IMG/VR virus record: IMGVR_UViG_3300031227_000322
Coordinates: 1-27,716 of that record
Source of the DNA: a virus
Direction: 5' to 3' (one strand)
DNA: 27,716 bases
The notes under the pieces were generated by a model, which ran no database searches, was not told the DNA's origin, and saw only the letters and a list, made by a program, of their open reading frames with translations. The position numbers were made by a program, and so were the translations under genes. Of this stretch, positions 1-6,811 are shown one piece after another; the first letter of the stretch is position 1, and each line of letters begins with the position of its first letter.

Positions 1-573
1 TCAGAAGTCGAATTCGCATACCTCCTTGAGTTTGTTTATTCTTGCTGGGTGGCGCAGTTTGCGAAGGGCTTTGTTTCTTATCTCACACATGCGTTGCGCA
101 CATACTCCGTGATACTGTGCGAGTTCAATGATGCTCATTCCTTCCATAAAGTGAGAGCGCAGGACACAAGCCTCTCTGTCTGTAAGAGATTCAAGAACTT
201 CGTTGATCACATCTTTTTGCTCAGAGATTTCGCATTCGTCTACAGGTGACAGTTGCTGCGTAGCGCCATTCTCCAGCTGTGCATGTTCTATGAATGCTTC
301 AATCTTATTGGATGCAATCTCGTGGTCGAGGTACTCTGGGAATATGTCAGAAGGCTCACATGCTAACGCTTTACATATACGCAATACGCTGATCTTCCAT
401 TGTCTATTCCTTTTTTGTCTTGGTGAAGACTTGAAGTTAAGCAGTTTGCCGATCACGCTTTGTGTTACACCTGTGAGCCGATGCAGGTCGGCAGCGCTGG
501 CTATGTTCATCCTCGCCATCGCTGCCTTGAGTCTGCCTTGCTGTATCTTCAGTGTTGCATGGTAGTCGCTCAT
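1..573 (-). CDS. XRE-type HTH fused to sigma-70 region 4-like HTH; transcription regulator
   Basis: A 190-residue putative DNA-binding regulator. Residues about 27-80 read as a Cro/CI (XRE) helix-turn-helix (DLHRLTGVTQSVIGKLLN, then ICKALACEPSDIFPE, the typical closing helix). Residues about 128-176 read as sigma-70 region 4 (LTDREACVLRSHFMEGMSI... followed by a recognition helix and KALRKLRHP). Each half is a familiar domain; both in one short phage protein is less common. The ATG at 573 is preceded by AAGGAG seven bases upstream and the gene ends in TGA at the window edge. It lies last in the minus-strand cluster. By inference it could redirect host RNA polymerase or repress phage promoters; no region 2 (core binding/-10 recognition) is present, so it is not a complete sigma factor. 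Confidence 0.85.
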   Translation of the reverse strand: MSDYHATLKIQQGRLKAAMARMNIASAADLHRLTGVTQSVIGKLLNFKSSPRQKRNRQWKISVLRICKALACEPSDIFPEYLDHEIASNKIEAFIEHAQLENGATQQLSPVDECEISEQKDVINEVLESLTDREACVLRSHFMEGMSIIELAQYHGVCAQRMCEIRNKALRKLRHPARINKLKEVCEFDF

Positions 574-585
574 CCCTCGCTCCTT

Positions 586-705
586 TCATTTCTTTGCCTT
601 CCTGCGTGCAGCCCTTTGCCCCACGCCTTTGCCTCCGCCATTGAATAGCCGCTTCTTGCCACATGCTCCGCGTGAGCCTCCGCCTGGTCTTCGCTTAGCT
701 GTCAT
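586..705 (-). CDS. Small basic Gly/Lys-rich protein (39 aa)
   Basis: A 39-residue reading frame starting MTAKRRPGGGSRGACGKK and ending in a run of Arg/Lys (AARRKAKK). Its ATG overlaps the stop of the upstream gene by ATGA and has AAGGAG just upstream. The stop lies in the leader of the next gene. The composition is strongly basic, so nucleic-acid binding is possible, but no family is recognised. The overlap pattern, shared by most genes of this cluster, is the main support that it is real. Confidence 0.6.
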   Translation of the reverse strand: MTAKRRPGGGSRGACGKKRLFNGGGKGVGQRAARRKAKK

Positions 706-902
706 GCTTGCTCCTTGCTTGTTGCGATTGCGGCACTGATTCGGCCCATCATGTTTCGTTTCGTTTCCGTGATATCCGTGTTGCCGTTACTGATTTTGAG
801 GTACTCCATAACTTCCTCGCAGATCTCCAGCAGCTCATCACGCTCAGCGCGTAGCTTGGCAACGTGGCTATGCAGGTATGATCCGGTTAGTCTATCGCTC
901 AT
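702..902 (-). CDS. Small hypothetical phage protein, helical
   Basis: A 66-residue protein (MSDRLTGSYLHSHVAKLRAE...). Residues 10-40 form an amphipathic helix rich in Glu/Arg/Leu (AKLRAERDELLEICEEVMEYL), likely a short coiled coil that could mediate dimerisation. The ATG is preceded by AAGGAG with seven-base spacing and overlaps the upstream stop by ATGA; its own stop overlaps the next start in the same way. Not recognised beyond this. Confidence 0.7.
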   Translation of the reverse strand: MSDRLTGSYLHSHVAKLRAERDELLEICEEVMEYLKISNGNTDITETKRNMMGRISAAIATSKEQA

Positions 903-1147
903 ATGTCATCTCCTTGCGGCGTAGTGATCTCAGGCTCAGGCTTCGGTGCAGGGTCAACAAGCCCTCGCATCTCAACCAAGGCTTCGCGCCAAGTCGCATG
1001 CTCTGCTGTGGATATACTGTCATGGACATACAGCCTGCATATTTGCTCTGCTGTGCCATCTGTATGCTCCGTCAGCCTGTAATCCATGCTTCTGTATCGG
1101 CCTGGGCATAGCTCTGCGAATTCTTTCCGCGCTTCATCGTATGTCAT
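899..1147 (-). CDS. Hypothetical protein (82 aa)
   Basis: An 82-residue acidic protein beginning MTYDEARKEFAELCPG, with a Pro/Glu-rich tail (PAPKPEPEITTPQGDD). AAAGGAG lies upstream of the ATG. It is the first protein gene downstream of the tmRNA gene, 24 bases away in the same direction, so both could lie on one transcript. The N-terminal half (YRSMDYRLTEHTDGTAEQI) resembles a small alpha/beta domain, but no family is recognised. Confidence 0.7.
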   Translation of the reverse strand: MTYDEARKEFAELCPGRYRSMDYRLTEHTDGTAEQICRLYVHDSISTAEHATWREALVEMRGLVDPAPKPEPEITTPQGDDI

Positions 1148-1171
1148 CCTTGCTCCTTTGTTTATTGATAA

Positions 1172-1525
1172 TGGTGGACGCGGGGGGAATCGAACCCCCG
1201 TCCGTCAACAGTCCACATAAGAGTCTACGTACATATCCGGTTTAAGTCCGGCAACCAGGGGCGACAGTTTCCTGAAGCCCTCCACCAGCACGTTTATCTG
1301 TCTGTGCAGACATTCGTTGCGTTAGCCTGTCAACGGTCAGGGGTCTCAGTGGTGCGAGTCGTACTGCCGGATACTACTGATATCTTTCCGGGTTCCTAGA
1401 CGACTTTAAGCCGCCATGTCGAGAGCTTCATCAGTTCTCTGTTTCCGGGTGTTTAACGAGGCCAACCGGAGTCCTCGGTACGCATCTTATGTTTTGTCTG
1501 TCGGCGTCGAAACCATGTCGCGCCC
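1172..1525 (-). ncRNA. ssrA: tmRNA (transfer-messenger RNA), phage-encoded
   Basis: A complete 354-nt tmRNA. The ends pair as a seven-base acceptor stem (5' GGGCGCG with 3' CGCGTCC, giving G-U at the third pair, the alanine-tRNA identity signal), followed by ACCA with an encoded CCA. The T arm is GGGGG-TTCGATT-CCCCC, and the 5' part holds the conserved GGTTTCGACG of tmRNA D-loops. A long P2 helix joins the halves: CGACAG/CTGTTG, ACATAAGA/TCTTATGT and TGCGTAC/GTACGTA pair in order. Pseudoknot 1 is visible (CGAGG/CCTCG with TCCGG/CCGGA). The tag frame after it ends ...DEALDMAA and TAA; the resume codon is probably GAT or the preceding ACT, so the tag is (T)DEALDMAA. The role would be to release stalled ribosomes with host SmpB and mark nascent chains for proteolysis. 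It sits between phage genes read in the same direction, so it is cargo rather than an attachment site. Confidence 0.95.
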
Positions 1526-1569
1526 TTCTTCTTATCATCCTATTCCTATCTCACATCCGAAGATATAAT

Positions 1570-1779
1570 TCAAGAACTATCTTCATCGCCACGACCTAGC
1601 AAGTCGCAATCAGGCATCCCTTCGATCTCGCTTGCTTGCTCTTCATCGCATACGCACTCCAAGCGCATGCCGCCTATGCTATTGCTCACTGCACGCACAG
1701 CCAGGCCAGCGCCTAGCTCTATGATGCGCTTACGCAAGGCGTCGAGCTTGCCGCGCATTGGATATATTATAGCTACCAT
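1570..1779 (-). CDS. Hypothetical protein (69 aa)
   Basis: A 69-residue protein starting MVAIIYPMRGKLDALR. An upstream in-frame ATG exists (1821), but AAGGAGACAACG directly precedes the ATG at 1779, which is therefore chosen. That SD overlaps the end of the helicase gene. The pattern is strand (VAIIYP), helix (KLDALRKRIIELGA), strand (LAVRAV), strand (GMRLECVCDE), acidic tail, consistent with a small alpha/beta fold. No family recognised. The tmRNA gene begins 44 bases downstream. Confidence 0.7.
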   Translation of the reverse strand: MVAIIYPMRGKLDALRKRIIELGAGLAVRAVSNSIGGMRLECVCDEEQASEIEGMPDCDLLGRGDEDSS

Positions 1780-1790
1780 CGTTGTCTCCT

Positions 1791-3359
1791 TTATTTTACC
1801 CAGCTTGGCTTGCGGCTCCATCCGTTCTTCGCCAGCTTATCTATCTTCCCGCTTGCCTCCTCGAAGGTCATGCCGTCGAACTTGCGATAGCCAAAGCGTT
1901 GCAGTATGTTGAGCTGCTTGGCTGAGGCCAGCTTGTGATCCATGCGATCCATCACCTTGTCTAAAATCTTCGATGCATAGCCTTTGCGCATGCTGCTGCC
2001 ATCGAAGCCGAACTTGGCCAGTGTCTCCTGCTGCTTGGATGATGCCTTCTCTTTTTCCCAACCAAAAGAGGGTTCGTAATGCGTGATCTCCTCATCGTCA
2101 ACTAAGAAGCCGAACACAAGTGGATCAACAGTCTTGCTTTTCCTCTTACTGTTTGCGTCAAGGTAGGACTTCAGCACATCTTCTCTTTCTGCCTTAGCAT
2201 CAGAGTGTGCTGACTCTTCTAATGCCCCTATGTCCATCTTCCCCCCAGCCTTAGCCTTCTCCACCATGCGCTTCTCTATCTCCTCATCTTCAGCTATGAG
2301 TGAGGCAGGGTGAGCTAAGGAGTATCTTTCACTAAACCAAAGACAATCGTGTAGCATTAAGTCAGTCTTGCCTGACTCGGGGCATGGCCTTGTGCCTCGC
2401 CCTGCCATCTGAGCATAGAGCGAGCGGCTTTGCGTTGGCCTGAGTATAGTGATGCCATTGATAGGCGGGTGATCATATCCTTCGGACAATAACATGGCGT
2501 TGCACATGCATGACCCACCTACGTCACGATGGTAGTCCTCCAGCTCATCACGGTAGTCACCGGCTGCGTAGTATGAGCGGAAGCCGGCCTCTTGCATCAT
2601 CTCGCGCATGAGCTGTGCTGTGGCTTTGAGTGGCAGGAAGATGAGGTGCTTACGCTCAGGGCTCAGTTCCCACAGCTTGGCTGCTATGGCTGCGAGGTAT
2701 GGCTTGATGGCGTCGTCAATGTCACGATCCTTGTAGTCTCCTTTCTCTGTACGCACGTTGGACATGTCGATGTTAATCGGGATGGTCTGCGCTGAGATAG
2801 GACAGAGCCAACCGGCATCGATGGCATCCTTGATGTGGTACTCGAAGGCCAGCTCATCGAAGAACTGTCCGAGGTTCTTTTTGTCCCCACGATCAGGGGT
2901 CGCACTAATCCCAAGCACCTTTGCGGAAGAGAAGTGTTTCAGTATCCGCATGTACGTGGCAGCCAAGATATGATGTGTTTCGTCAACTACGATATGCGTG
3001 TAATGATCTGGCTTGAACTTATGCAGCCTCTTTTCTCTGCATAGCGACTGCACTGAGCCTATCGTCACCGGATACATCGAGCCAAGCGCAGTCTCCTTCG
3101 CCTTTTCGATGGCACACTCCATGCCCAGGAACTCCCTTGCCCTGGCTTGCGGCTGGCGTATCAGCTCATCCCTATGCGCAAGCCATAGCAGCCGGCCTCC
3201 TTGCGAGATGATGTGCTTGGCTAAGCTCAAGCCGATCACGGTCTTGCCAGATCCAGTCGGGAGTACGGCGAGCAGCTTGTCGAACTCCCGCCATTTACTC
3301 CACACTGCATTGCAGCAGTCCTTCTGGTATGGCCTCAAGAAGTTGTATTCTTCAGTCAT
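1791..3359 (-). CDS. SF2 DEAD/DEAH-box helicase (RadD/UvsW-like)
   Basis: A 522-residue superfamily 2 helicase. Visible motifs: Q-motif-like LRPYQKD (8-14), Walker A PTGSGKT (34-40), motif Ia LAHRDELI (60-67), Walker B/motif II VVDETH (124-129), motif III SATPDR (152-157), motif V-like LLSEGYDHP (290-298) and motif VI QMAGRGTR (317-324) with the second arginine finger. This order matches ResIII/RadD-type enzymes, which unwind or remodel branched DNA; phage relatives such as UvsW act in replication and recombination. The C-terminus carries two copies of a short helical module (SSKQQETLAKFGF, about 434, and SAKQLNILQRFGY, about 480, followed by TFEEASGKIDKL), common in phage proteins and of unknown function. 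Length is normal. The methyltransferase gene ends three bases upstream. Confidence 0.92.
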   Translation of the reverse strand: MTEEYNFLRPYQKDCCNAVWSKWREFDKLLAVLPTGSGKTVIGLSLAKHIISQGGRLLWLAHRDELIRQPQARAREFLGMECAIEKAKETALGSMYPVTIGSVQSLCREKRLHKFKPDHYTHIVVDETHHILAATYMRILKHFSSAKVLGISATPDRGDKKNLGQFFDELAFEYHIKDAIDAGWLCPISAQTIPINIDMSNVRTEKGDYKDRDIDDAIKPYLAAIAAKLWELSPERKHLIFLPLKATAQLMREMMQEAGFRSYYAAGDYRDELEDYHRDVGGSCMCNAMLLSEGYDHPPINGITILRPTQSRSLYAQMAGRGTRPCPESGKTDLMLHDCLWFSERYSLAHPASLIAEDEEIEKRMVEKAKAGGKMDIGALEESAHSDAKAEREDVLKSYLDANSKRKSKTVDPLVFGFLVDDEEITHYEPSFGWEKEKASSKQQETLAKFGFDGSSMRKGYASKILDKVMDRMDHKLASAKQLNILQRFGYRKFDGMTFEEASGKIDKLAKNGWSRKPSWVK

Positions 3360-3362
3360 GTG

Positions 3363-3971
3363 TTACCCCCATTGCTCGCTTTTTGCGTTCGCTATGCCTT
3401 GGTATGTCCTCGCTCTGTCCATGCTGCGCGTTTCGCTTGGCCCCAGCTTGTTCTGGCCGCTGTCGGTTTGGTTGGCCCATCGTGGCTTGCCATCAACCAA
3501 GCGCGGCTCGATGTAGTGCGTTGGCTTCAGCTTTGGCAAGCCATGTAGCCACAAGCATGTAGCTTTGCTTGCATCATGCCCGAACTGGTGCGGCTGAATG
3601 ATCTGATCAGGCTTGCGCCAGCGTGTGCTCAGACATCCGATGCTATTCTCTATGCACCACTTGTCGCACCGCACCGATGCTGAGAGTTGCAAGCTCATCA
3701 CGAATGCCAAGGCTTCTTCGGTCTTGGCTGCACGCTCAGGCTTACGCTTGTTCCAGTGCAAGCCAGAGCTGCATAGGTAGGTGCATTCAGGGTAGAAGAG
3801 GCCGAGATCCCACCATCTGCTTTCTGCCAGAACCACAATGATGTCGCTCTGTATGTGATGCTCGCTGCCATCCTCAGCTGGCTCCAGGTCGCAGCTCCAT
3901 GCATCGTGGCCTCGCTTGCGGAATGCTTCGCGCACTATGCCGCTTCGCTCGCAGCCGATGATTACTTTCAT
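3363..3971 (-). CDS. DNA cytosine-5 methyltransferase-like protein
   Basis: A 202-residue phage methylase-like protein. The N-terminus (IIGCERSGIVREAFRKRGHDAWSCDLEP) resembles the SAM-binding motif I region of C5-cytosine methylases (usual form FxGxGG or ECSGIVRxAF). Motif IV reads YPECTYL (60-66) where the family has PPCTYL, so the catalytic cysteine C63 is kept but the second proline is Glu. The ENV-type motif appears as IENSIG (107-112). The segment WRKPDQIIQPHQFGHDASK matches a conserved block of phage homologues. Only the catalytic core is present; it is short compared with the 300-400 residues of complete Dcm enzymes, as usual for this phage family. GGAGGA precedes the ATG, which overlaps the upstream stop (ATGA). 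It may modify phage DNA to escape restriction; activity is not certain given the Glu substitution. Confidence 0.75.
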   Translation of the reverse strand: MKVIIGCERSGIVREAFRKRGHDAWSCDLEPAEDGSEHHIQSDIIVVLAESRWWDLGLFYPECTYLCSSGLHWNKRKPERAAKTEEALAFVMSLQLSASVRCDKWCIENSIGCLSTRWRKPDQIIQPHQFGHDASKATCLWLHGLPKLKPTHYIEPRLVDGKPRWANQTDSGQNKLGPSETRSMDRARTYQGIANAKSEQWG

Positions 3972-4369
3972 GCATCCTCCTCCACTTTGATGTTCATCGC
4001 TGCTTCGATCAGCCCTTGCATCTCAGCTTCATGCAGTGCTGCAAGGATGCATCGCGCTGGCTTCGCTATGCCTTCTGGCACGTTGTTGTCCACTGTGATG
4101 GTGATCGTGGTCAGCGTGCTGTCCTTTCTTTCCTTTGCTATGCTTCGCGTCAGCTCGGCTTGAGCCTCTGCTTGGATCAGCTCTTCGACATCGATCTCTG
4201 CACCATGCGCATCGTTCCATGCCGTGTACTCATCGTCGCAGTGCCAGCATGGCTCGAAATCTACATCGTCCATGCCTTCCGATTGGAATCGCACGGTGTA
4301 GTCAAGTTCAATGTTCGTTTCCGGTATCGTGAATATACCTGTCACCTTGTCTGTCGTGCTTATGCTCAT
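3968..4369 (-). CDS. Hypothetical protein (133 aa)
   Basis: A 133-residue protein. The N-terminal half is beta-rich (KVTGIFTIPETNIELDYTVRFQ) and includes CWHC (41-44), a possible partial metal site. The middle is a charged helix (DVEELIQAEAQAELTRSIAKERKD), followed by a strand (TLTTITITVD) and a helical acidic end. Not recognised. Start and stop overlap the neighbours by ATGA on both sides, so it is translationally coupled to the methyltransferase-like gene downstream. Confidence 0.75.
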   Translation of the reverse strand: MSISTTDKVTGIFTIPETNIELDYTVRFQSEGMDDVDFEPCWHCDDEYTAWNDAHGAEIDVEELIQAEAQAELTRSIAKERKDSTLTTITITVDNNVPEGIAKPARCILAALHEAEMQGLIEAAMNIKVEEDA

Positions 4370-4602
4370 ACTACCCCCTCCCCTTGCGCCTTGATCAGCG
4401 CAAGCTGCACTGCGCTTAGCTCATCGATGGCTGAGCCCATGCGTCGGATTGCATCGTCTATGCTGTGGCAATCCTCTTCAAGCTCGTTCGCTATGAACTG
4501 AGCGAGGGTGTCTCCAACTGCTGCGCCTGGGTCAGTGATGATTAGCTCGATCTCCCAGCCATCGCCATACACTCCGTTACTGATTTCCTGGTACTTGTTC
4601 AT
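4366..4602 (-). CDS. Hypothetical acidic protein (78 aa)
   Basis: A 78-residue protein starting MNKYQEISNGVYGDGWEIEL. An in-frame ATG lies upstream at 4626, but AAGGAGACAGC precedes the ATG at 4602, which also overlaps the PP-loop gene's stop by ATGA. The C-terminal half is helical and acidic (DTLAQFIANELEEDCHSIDDAIRRM). No family recognised. Confidence 0.72.
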   Translation of the reverse strand: MNKYQEISNGVYGDGWEIELIITDPGAAVGDTLAQFIANELEEDCHSIDDAIRRMGSAIDELSAVQLALIKAQGEGVV

Positions 4603-5528
4603 GCTGTCTCCTTGCTTGGTTCGCATGGCACATTGATGTAGGCAAGCACTTCGCGCAAGCCTAGCTTATCCATGCAGTATGCCCATTGCTTTGGGTGCGT
4701 GCGGTACATTCGCTGGAATCTATTCTCTCCCTTCTCCATGTGTACGCCGAACATGCAGAACATGCAGCCGGTGCGATCATATCCCATGCTGTACACGGCA
4801 GGCAGCTCGATGCTGTGTAGCGATGCATATTCTCTGACATGGTGCTCCATCCATGTGGACATAGGAGATGAGTGTGGGCGCTTAGTCTTGAAGGCGTTGC
4901 ATCCTTCGTTCTGCACCCACTTCTGCTGACGCTGGAAGCTCTCGCATGTCATCACTCCGTCGATACGTTTCCTTCCAGTTTTCTTCTCGTATTGAGTAGC
5001 TGGCCTCTTCTTCATCACGTCACAGCATGTAGCTGATACCTCGAATGGAGCCTCTCTTAGGTACAACCATTTCTTTGGCACCTTGCCTGCTGGGTGAGTC
5101 TTTCCACTGCGAGGGTGCAGCCCTGTAAGTCGTAGTGTGCGCAGCCCTTCGCTTTTCGTGTGTCGTAGCTCATGTACCTGATGTGCTACACGCTTACTGA
5201 CGACAGGATAGCCATACTTCTCAAGCGTTTCCTTGAACGTCAGTTTAGGCTTTAGGAGCACGACGTTCTCACCTCTATCTCTAGCGTCGGTCACTGCCTT
5301 TCTCACTGATGGAAACTCCAAGCCTGTATCACAGAACACTGACGGTATGCTATCGCCCCAGCGTTGGCGAATGATATGCCTCAGCACAGTGGAGTCCCTT
5401 CCTCCACTCCATGCTAGGTACACCGCTCCGTTCCAATGCATTAGCCACTCTGCTATCTTGCGCTCAGTCCTTGCTACTTGGCTATCCAAGCTAAGGCTTT
5501 GCAGTTGCTGTAGTTGCCATACGTCCAT
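4599..5528 (-). CDS. PAPS/APS-reductase-fold PP-loop ATPase with [4Fe-4S] cysteine motif
   Basis: About 309 residues. The nucleotide-binding PP-loop is AWSGGRDSTVL (SGGRDS at 41-46), followed by VFCDTGLEFP, both hallmarks of the PAPS reductase family. Four cysteines have the spacing of the iron-sulfur motif of assimilatory APS reductases and DndC-like proteins: CC at 168-169, then CMFC about 86 residues later (255-258). The catalytic ECGLH-type C-terminus of true sulfonucleotide reductases is absent; the tail is NVPCEPSKETA. It is therefore better regarded as a PP-loop enzyme of unknown reaction, possibly adding sulfur to nucleic acid as DndC does. Three candidate ATGs lie at 5549, 5531 and 5528; GAGGAGGA suits 5528 best (four-base spacing), and this codon touches the upstream stop. 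Neighbours include a cytosine methylase and an SF2 helicase. Confidence 0.82.
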   Translation of the reverse strand: MDVWQLQQLQSLSLDSQVARTERKIAEWLMHWNGAVYLAWSGGRDSTVLRHIIRQRWGDSIPSVFCDTGLEFPSVRKAVTDARDRGENVVLLKPKLTFKETLEKYGYPVVSKRVAHQVHELRHTKSEGLRTLRLTGLHPRSGKTHPAGKVPKKWLYLREAPFEVSATCCDVMKKRPATQYEKKTGRKRIDGVMTCESFQRQQKWVQNEGCNAFKTKRPHSSPMSTWMEHHVREYASLHSIELPAVYSMGYDRTGCMFCMFGVHMEKGENRFQRMYRTHPKQWAYCMDKLGLREVLAYINVPCEPSKETA

Positions 5529-5932
5529 CATTCCTCCTCTATGCAGCACTTCAATGCATGCAGTGTGTTGATTGCCCGAAGCAGGGTTGCTTCCTCTTCG
5601 CTGGCTACGCGGTAAGCTCTATCCAATCCGCCATGCCAGTAAACGTAGTATGCCCCAGCATCCCCTTCTTCCTCGCATCCTTCCTTGTAGTCTGTACCGT
5701 TTATGTAGTTGTCTAAGTCCTCCTCGGTTACTACTTGCCTGTTCTGCTCATCCCACCAAGCCAAGTTGCCGATGTCTCCATCGTCATTGCTTAGCTTCAA
5801 CGCTTCCATGCGTGCTATGAGCGTGTCAAATATGATAGGCACGGTTTCTACTGTCACCTTTCTGGCGAGCTTGTCATCGCTCTGGCAATGCGCCATACCT
5901 ACGAGCGTGCAGCATATATCATTGATCTTCAT
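5528..5932 (-). CDS. Hypothetical acidic protein (134 aa)
   Basis: A 134-residue acidic protein starting MKINDICCTLVGMAHCQSDD. It has a helical middle (VETVPIIFDTLIARMEALKL), a Trp/Tyr-containing section (AYYVYWHGGLDRAYRVASEEEATLLRAINTLHAL, here given in parts) and ends ...CCIEEE. No recognised family. Its ATG overlaps the stop of the preceding small gene by ATGA, and its last codons supply the SD for the PP-loop gene. Confidence 0.75.
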   Translation of the reverse strand: MKINDICCTLVGMAHCQSDDKLARKVTVETVPIIFDTLIARMEALKLSNDDGDIGNLAWWDEQNRQVVTEEDLDNYINGTDYKEGCEEEGDAGAYYVYWHGGLDRAYRVASEEEATLLRAINTLHALKCCIEEE

Positions 5933-6099
5933 TTCTCCCCCACGAACTTGCGTTGCTCTCGCTTCATTGCATCGAGCTTATCGATTTGCTTTTGGATAGG
6001 CTTGCGCTTGGCTGCTGCTGCCTTGTCGTCGCCCTTGATGGCTTCGAGCTTGGCAAGCAGTGGCGTGAGCTGGGCGGCTAGGTATTGCGTGGTTGTCAT
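5929..6099 (-). CDS. Small Lys/Ala-rich coiled-coil protein (56 aa)
   Basis: A 56-residue frame (MTTTQYLAAQLTPLLAKLEA...) with two amphipathic helices (LTPLLAKLEAIKGDDKAAAA and PIQKQIDKLDAMKREQRKF). Both ends overlap neighbours by ATGA. The only SD is a weak GGAT, so translation probably depends on coupling to the clamp-like gene. No family recognised; the helical hairpin suggests a protein-interaction role only by inference. Confidence 0.68.
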   Translation of the reverse strand: MTTTQYLAAQLTPLLAKLEAIKGDDKAAAAKRKPIQKQIDKLDAMKREQRKFVGEK

Positions 6100-6602
6100 A
6101 TGTTGGTATCCTGTATTGGCATGATCACGGCGAAGCCTACGCCATTGATGATCTTGACTGGACTCAGCTCGTCAGTGAACTCAACGATCGCTGCCTCTTT
6201 CTTATCCGGCATAGCATCTGCGAGGTAGTCGTGGCTCAGGCATCCACCTCCAGCCTTAGTCATCCTGTGCTGTATCATCTCTGGTGATTCGCCGTTCACT
6301 GAGTTGTCGAACGAGGTAGGTATCGCCTGCTCCGTGTTCGGGAACTTCAGGTCGTCCACGCACTTGCTAAGCACGATCAGCTTGGCTGTGTTTGCCAGCA
6401 CAGCGTACAGCCCAGCAGCATGCTTCTCCACTGCCTCTGCAACGTGCAGCCTGCGCCCATCCGTTGCTATGAATTGCCCATTGCGCACGCATAGATGCGT
6501 CAGCACATGGCATGATGCGTCATCGCTCAGTGCTTTGAGCACGAAGCGAAGTGCGTCGAAGCCATTTTCCTTCTTGTGATATGTGTATCCTGTGATTTTC
6601 AT
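6096..6602 (-). CDS. DnaN-like (beta sliding clamp-like) protein, short form
   Basis: A 168-residue protein with the conserved end motifs of bacterial beta clamps. FVLKALSDDASCHVLTHLCV followed by NGQFIATDGRRLHVAEA (42-57) resembles the DnaN strand-turn block (ATDGxRL), and the C-terminus SPVKIINGVGFAVIMPIQ (147-164) resembles the terminal P-V-x-I ... AxIMPI/M of DnaN. Bacterial clamps are about 366 residues in three domains; at less than half that length this would need to form a higher-order ring or act as a partial clamp. GGAGAGAGA precedes the ATG, which overlaps the upstream stop. A processivity or recruitment role is inferred. The resemblance is by motif only; no polymerase gene is visible in the window. 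Confidence 0.55.
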   Translation of the reverse strand: MKITGYTYHKKENGFDALRFVLKALSDDASCHVLTHLCVRNGQFIATDGRRLHVAEAVEKHAAGLYAVLANTAKLIVLSKCVDDLKFPNTEQAIPTSFDNSVNGESPEMIQHRMTKAGGGCLSHDYLADAMPDKKEAAIVEFTDELSPVKIINGVGFAVIMPIQDTNI

Positions 6603-6811
6603 TCTCTCTCCAATCTGTATTGTGCTACTCGCACTGTTTCTCCGAACTGGTTCTCAACTTCCACCATCTCCATGCTTATAGGCCACCCTGCTTTGCGTAG
6701 GTCAAACACCCTTGCGCTCAGCCTGTATATGCCAAGCGCAGTCCATGATTCCAGTGGGTTTATGGGCATGTCCGTACTTAGCCAATCACTTAATCGTTCT
6801 ACCTGTGTCAT
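6599..6811 (-). CDS. HTH_39-type helix-turn-helix protein (70 aa)
   Basis: A 70-residue protein matching the small phage HTH_39 pattern: NPLESWTALGIYRLSARVFDLR (first given in part), KAGWPISMEMVEV, ending YRLERE. In this family the pattern 'INPLEAL..fG.fRLaaRI.DLRk.G..I' is a winged helix that binds DNA. GGAGG with seven-base spacing precedes the ATG. The start lies inside the 3' end of the preceding small gene (26-base overlap). A role in early gene control or replication initiation is an inference from size and position. Confidence 0.78.
   Translation of the reverse strand: MTQVERLSDWLSTDMPINPLESWTALGIYRLSARVFDLRKAGWPISMEMVEVENQFGETVRVAQYRLERE

Noticed and set aside
1172-1525. tmRNA as an integration site (attachment target)
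   Set aside because: ssrA is a common integration target, but this copy is complete, lies between co-directional phage genes and has no integrase nearby, so it is treated as phage cargo.
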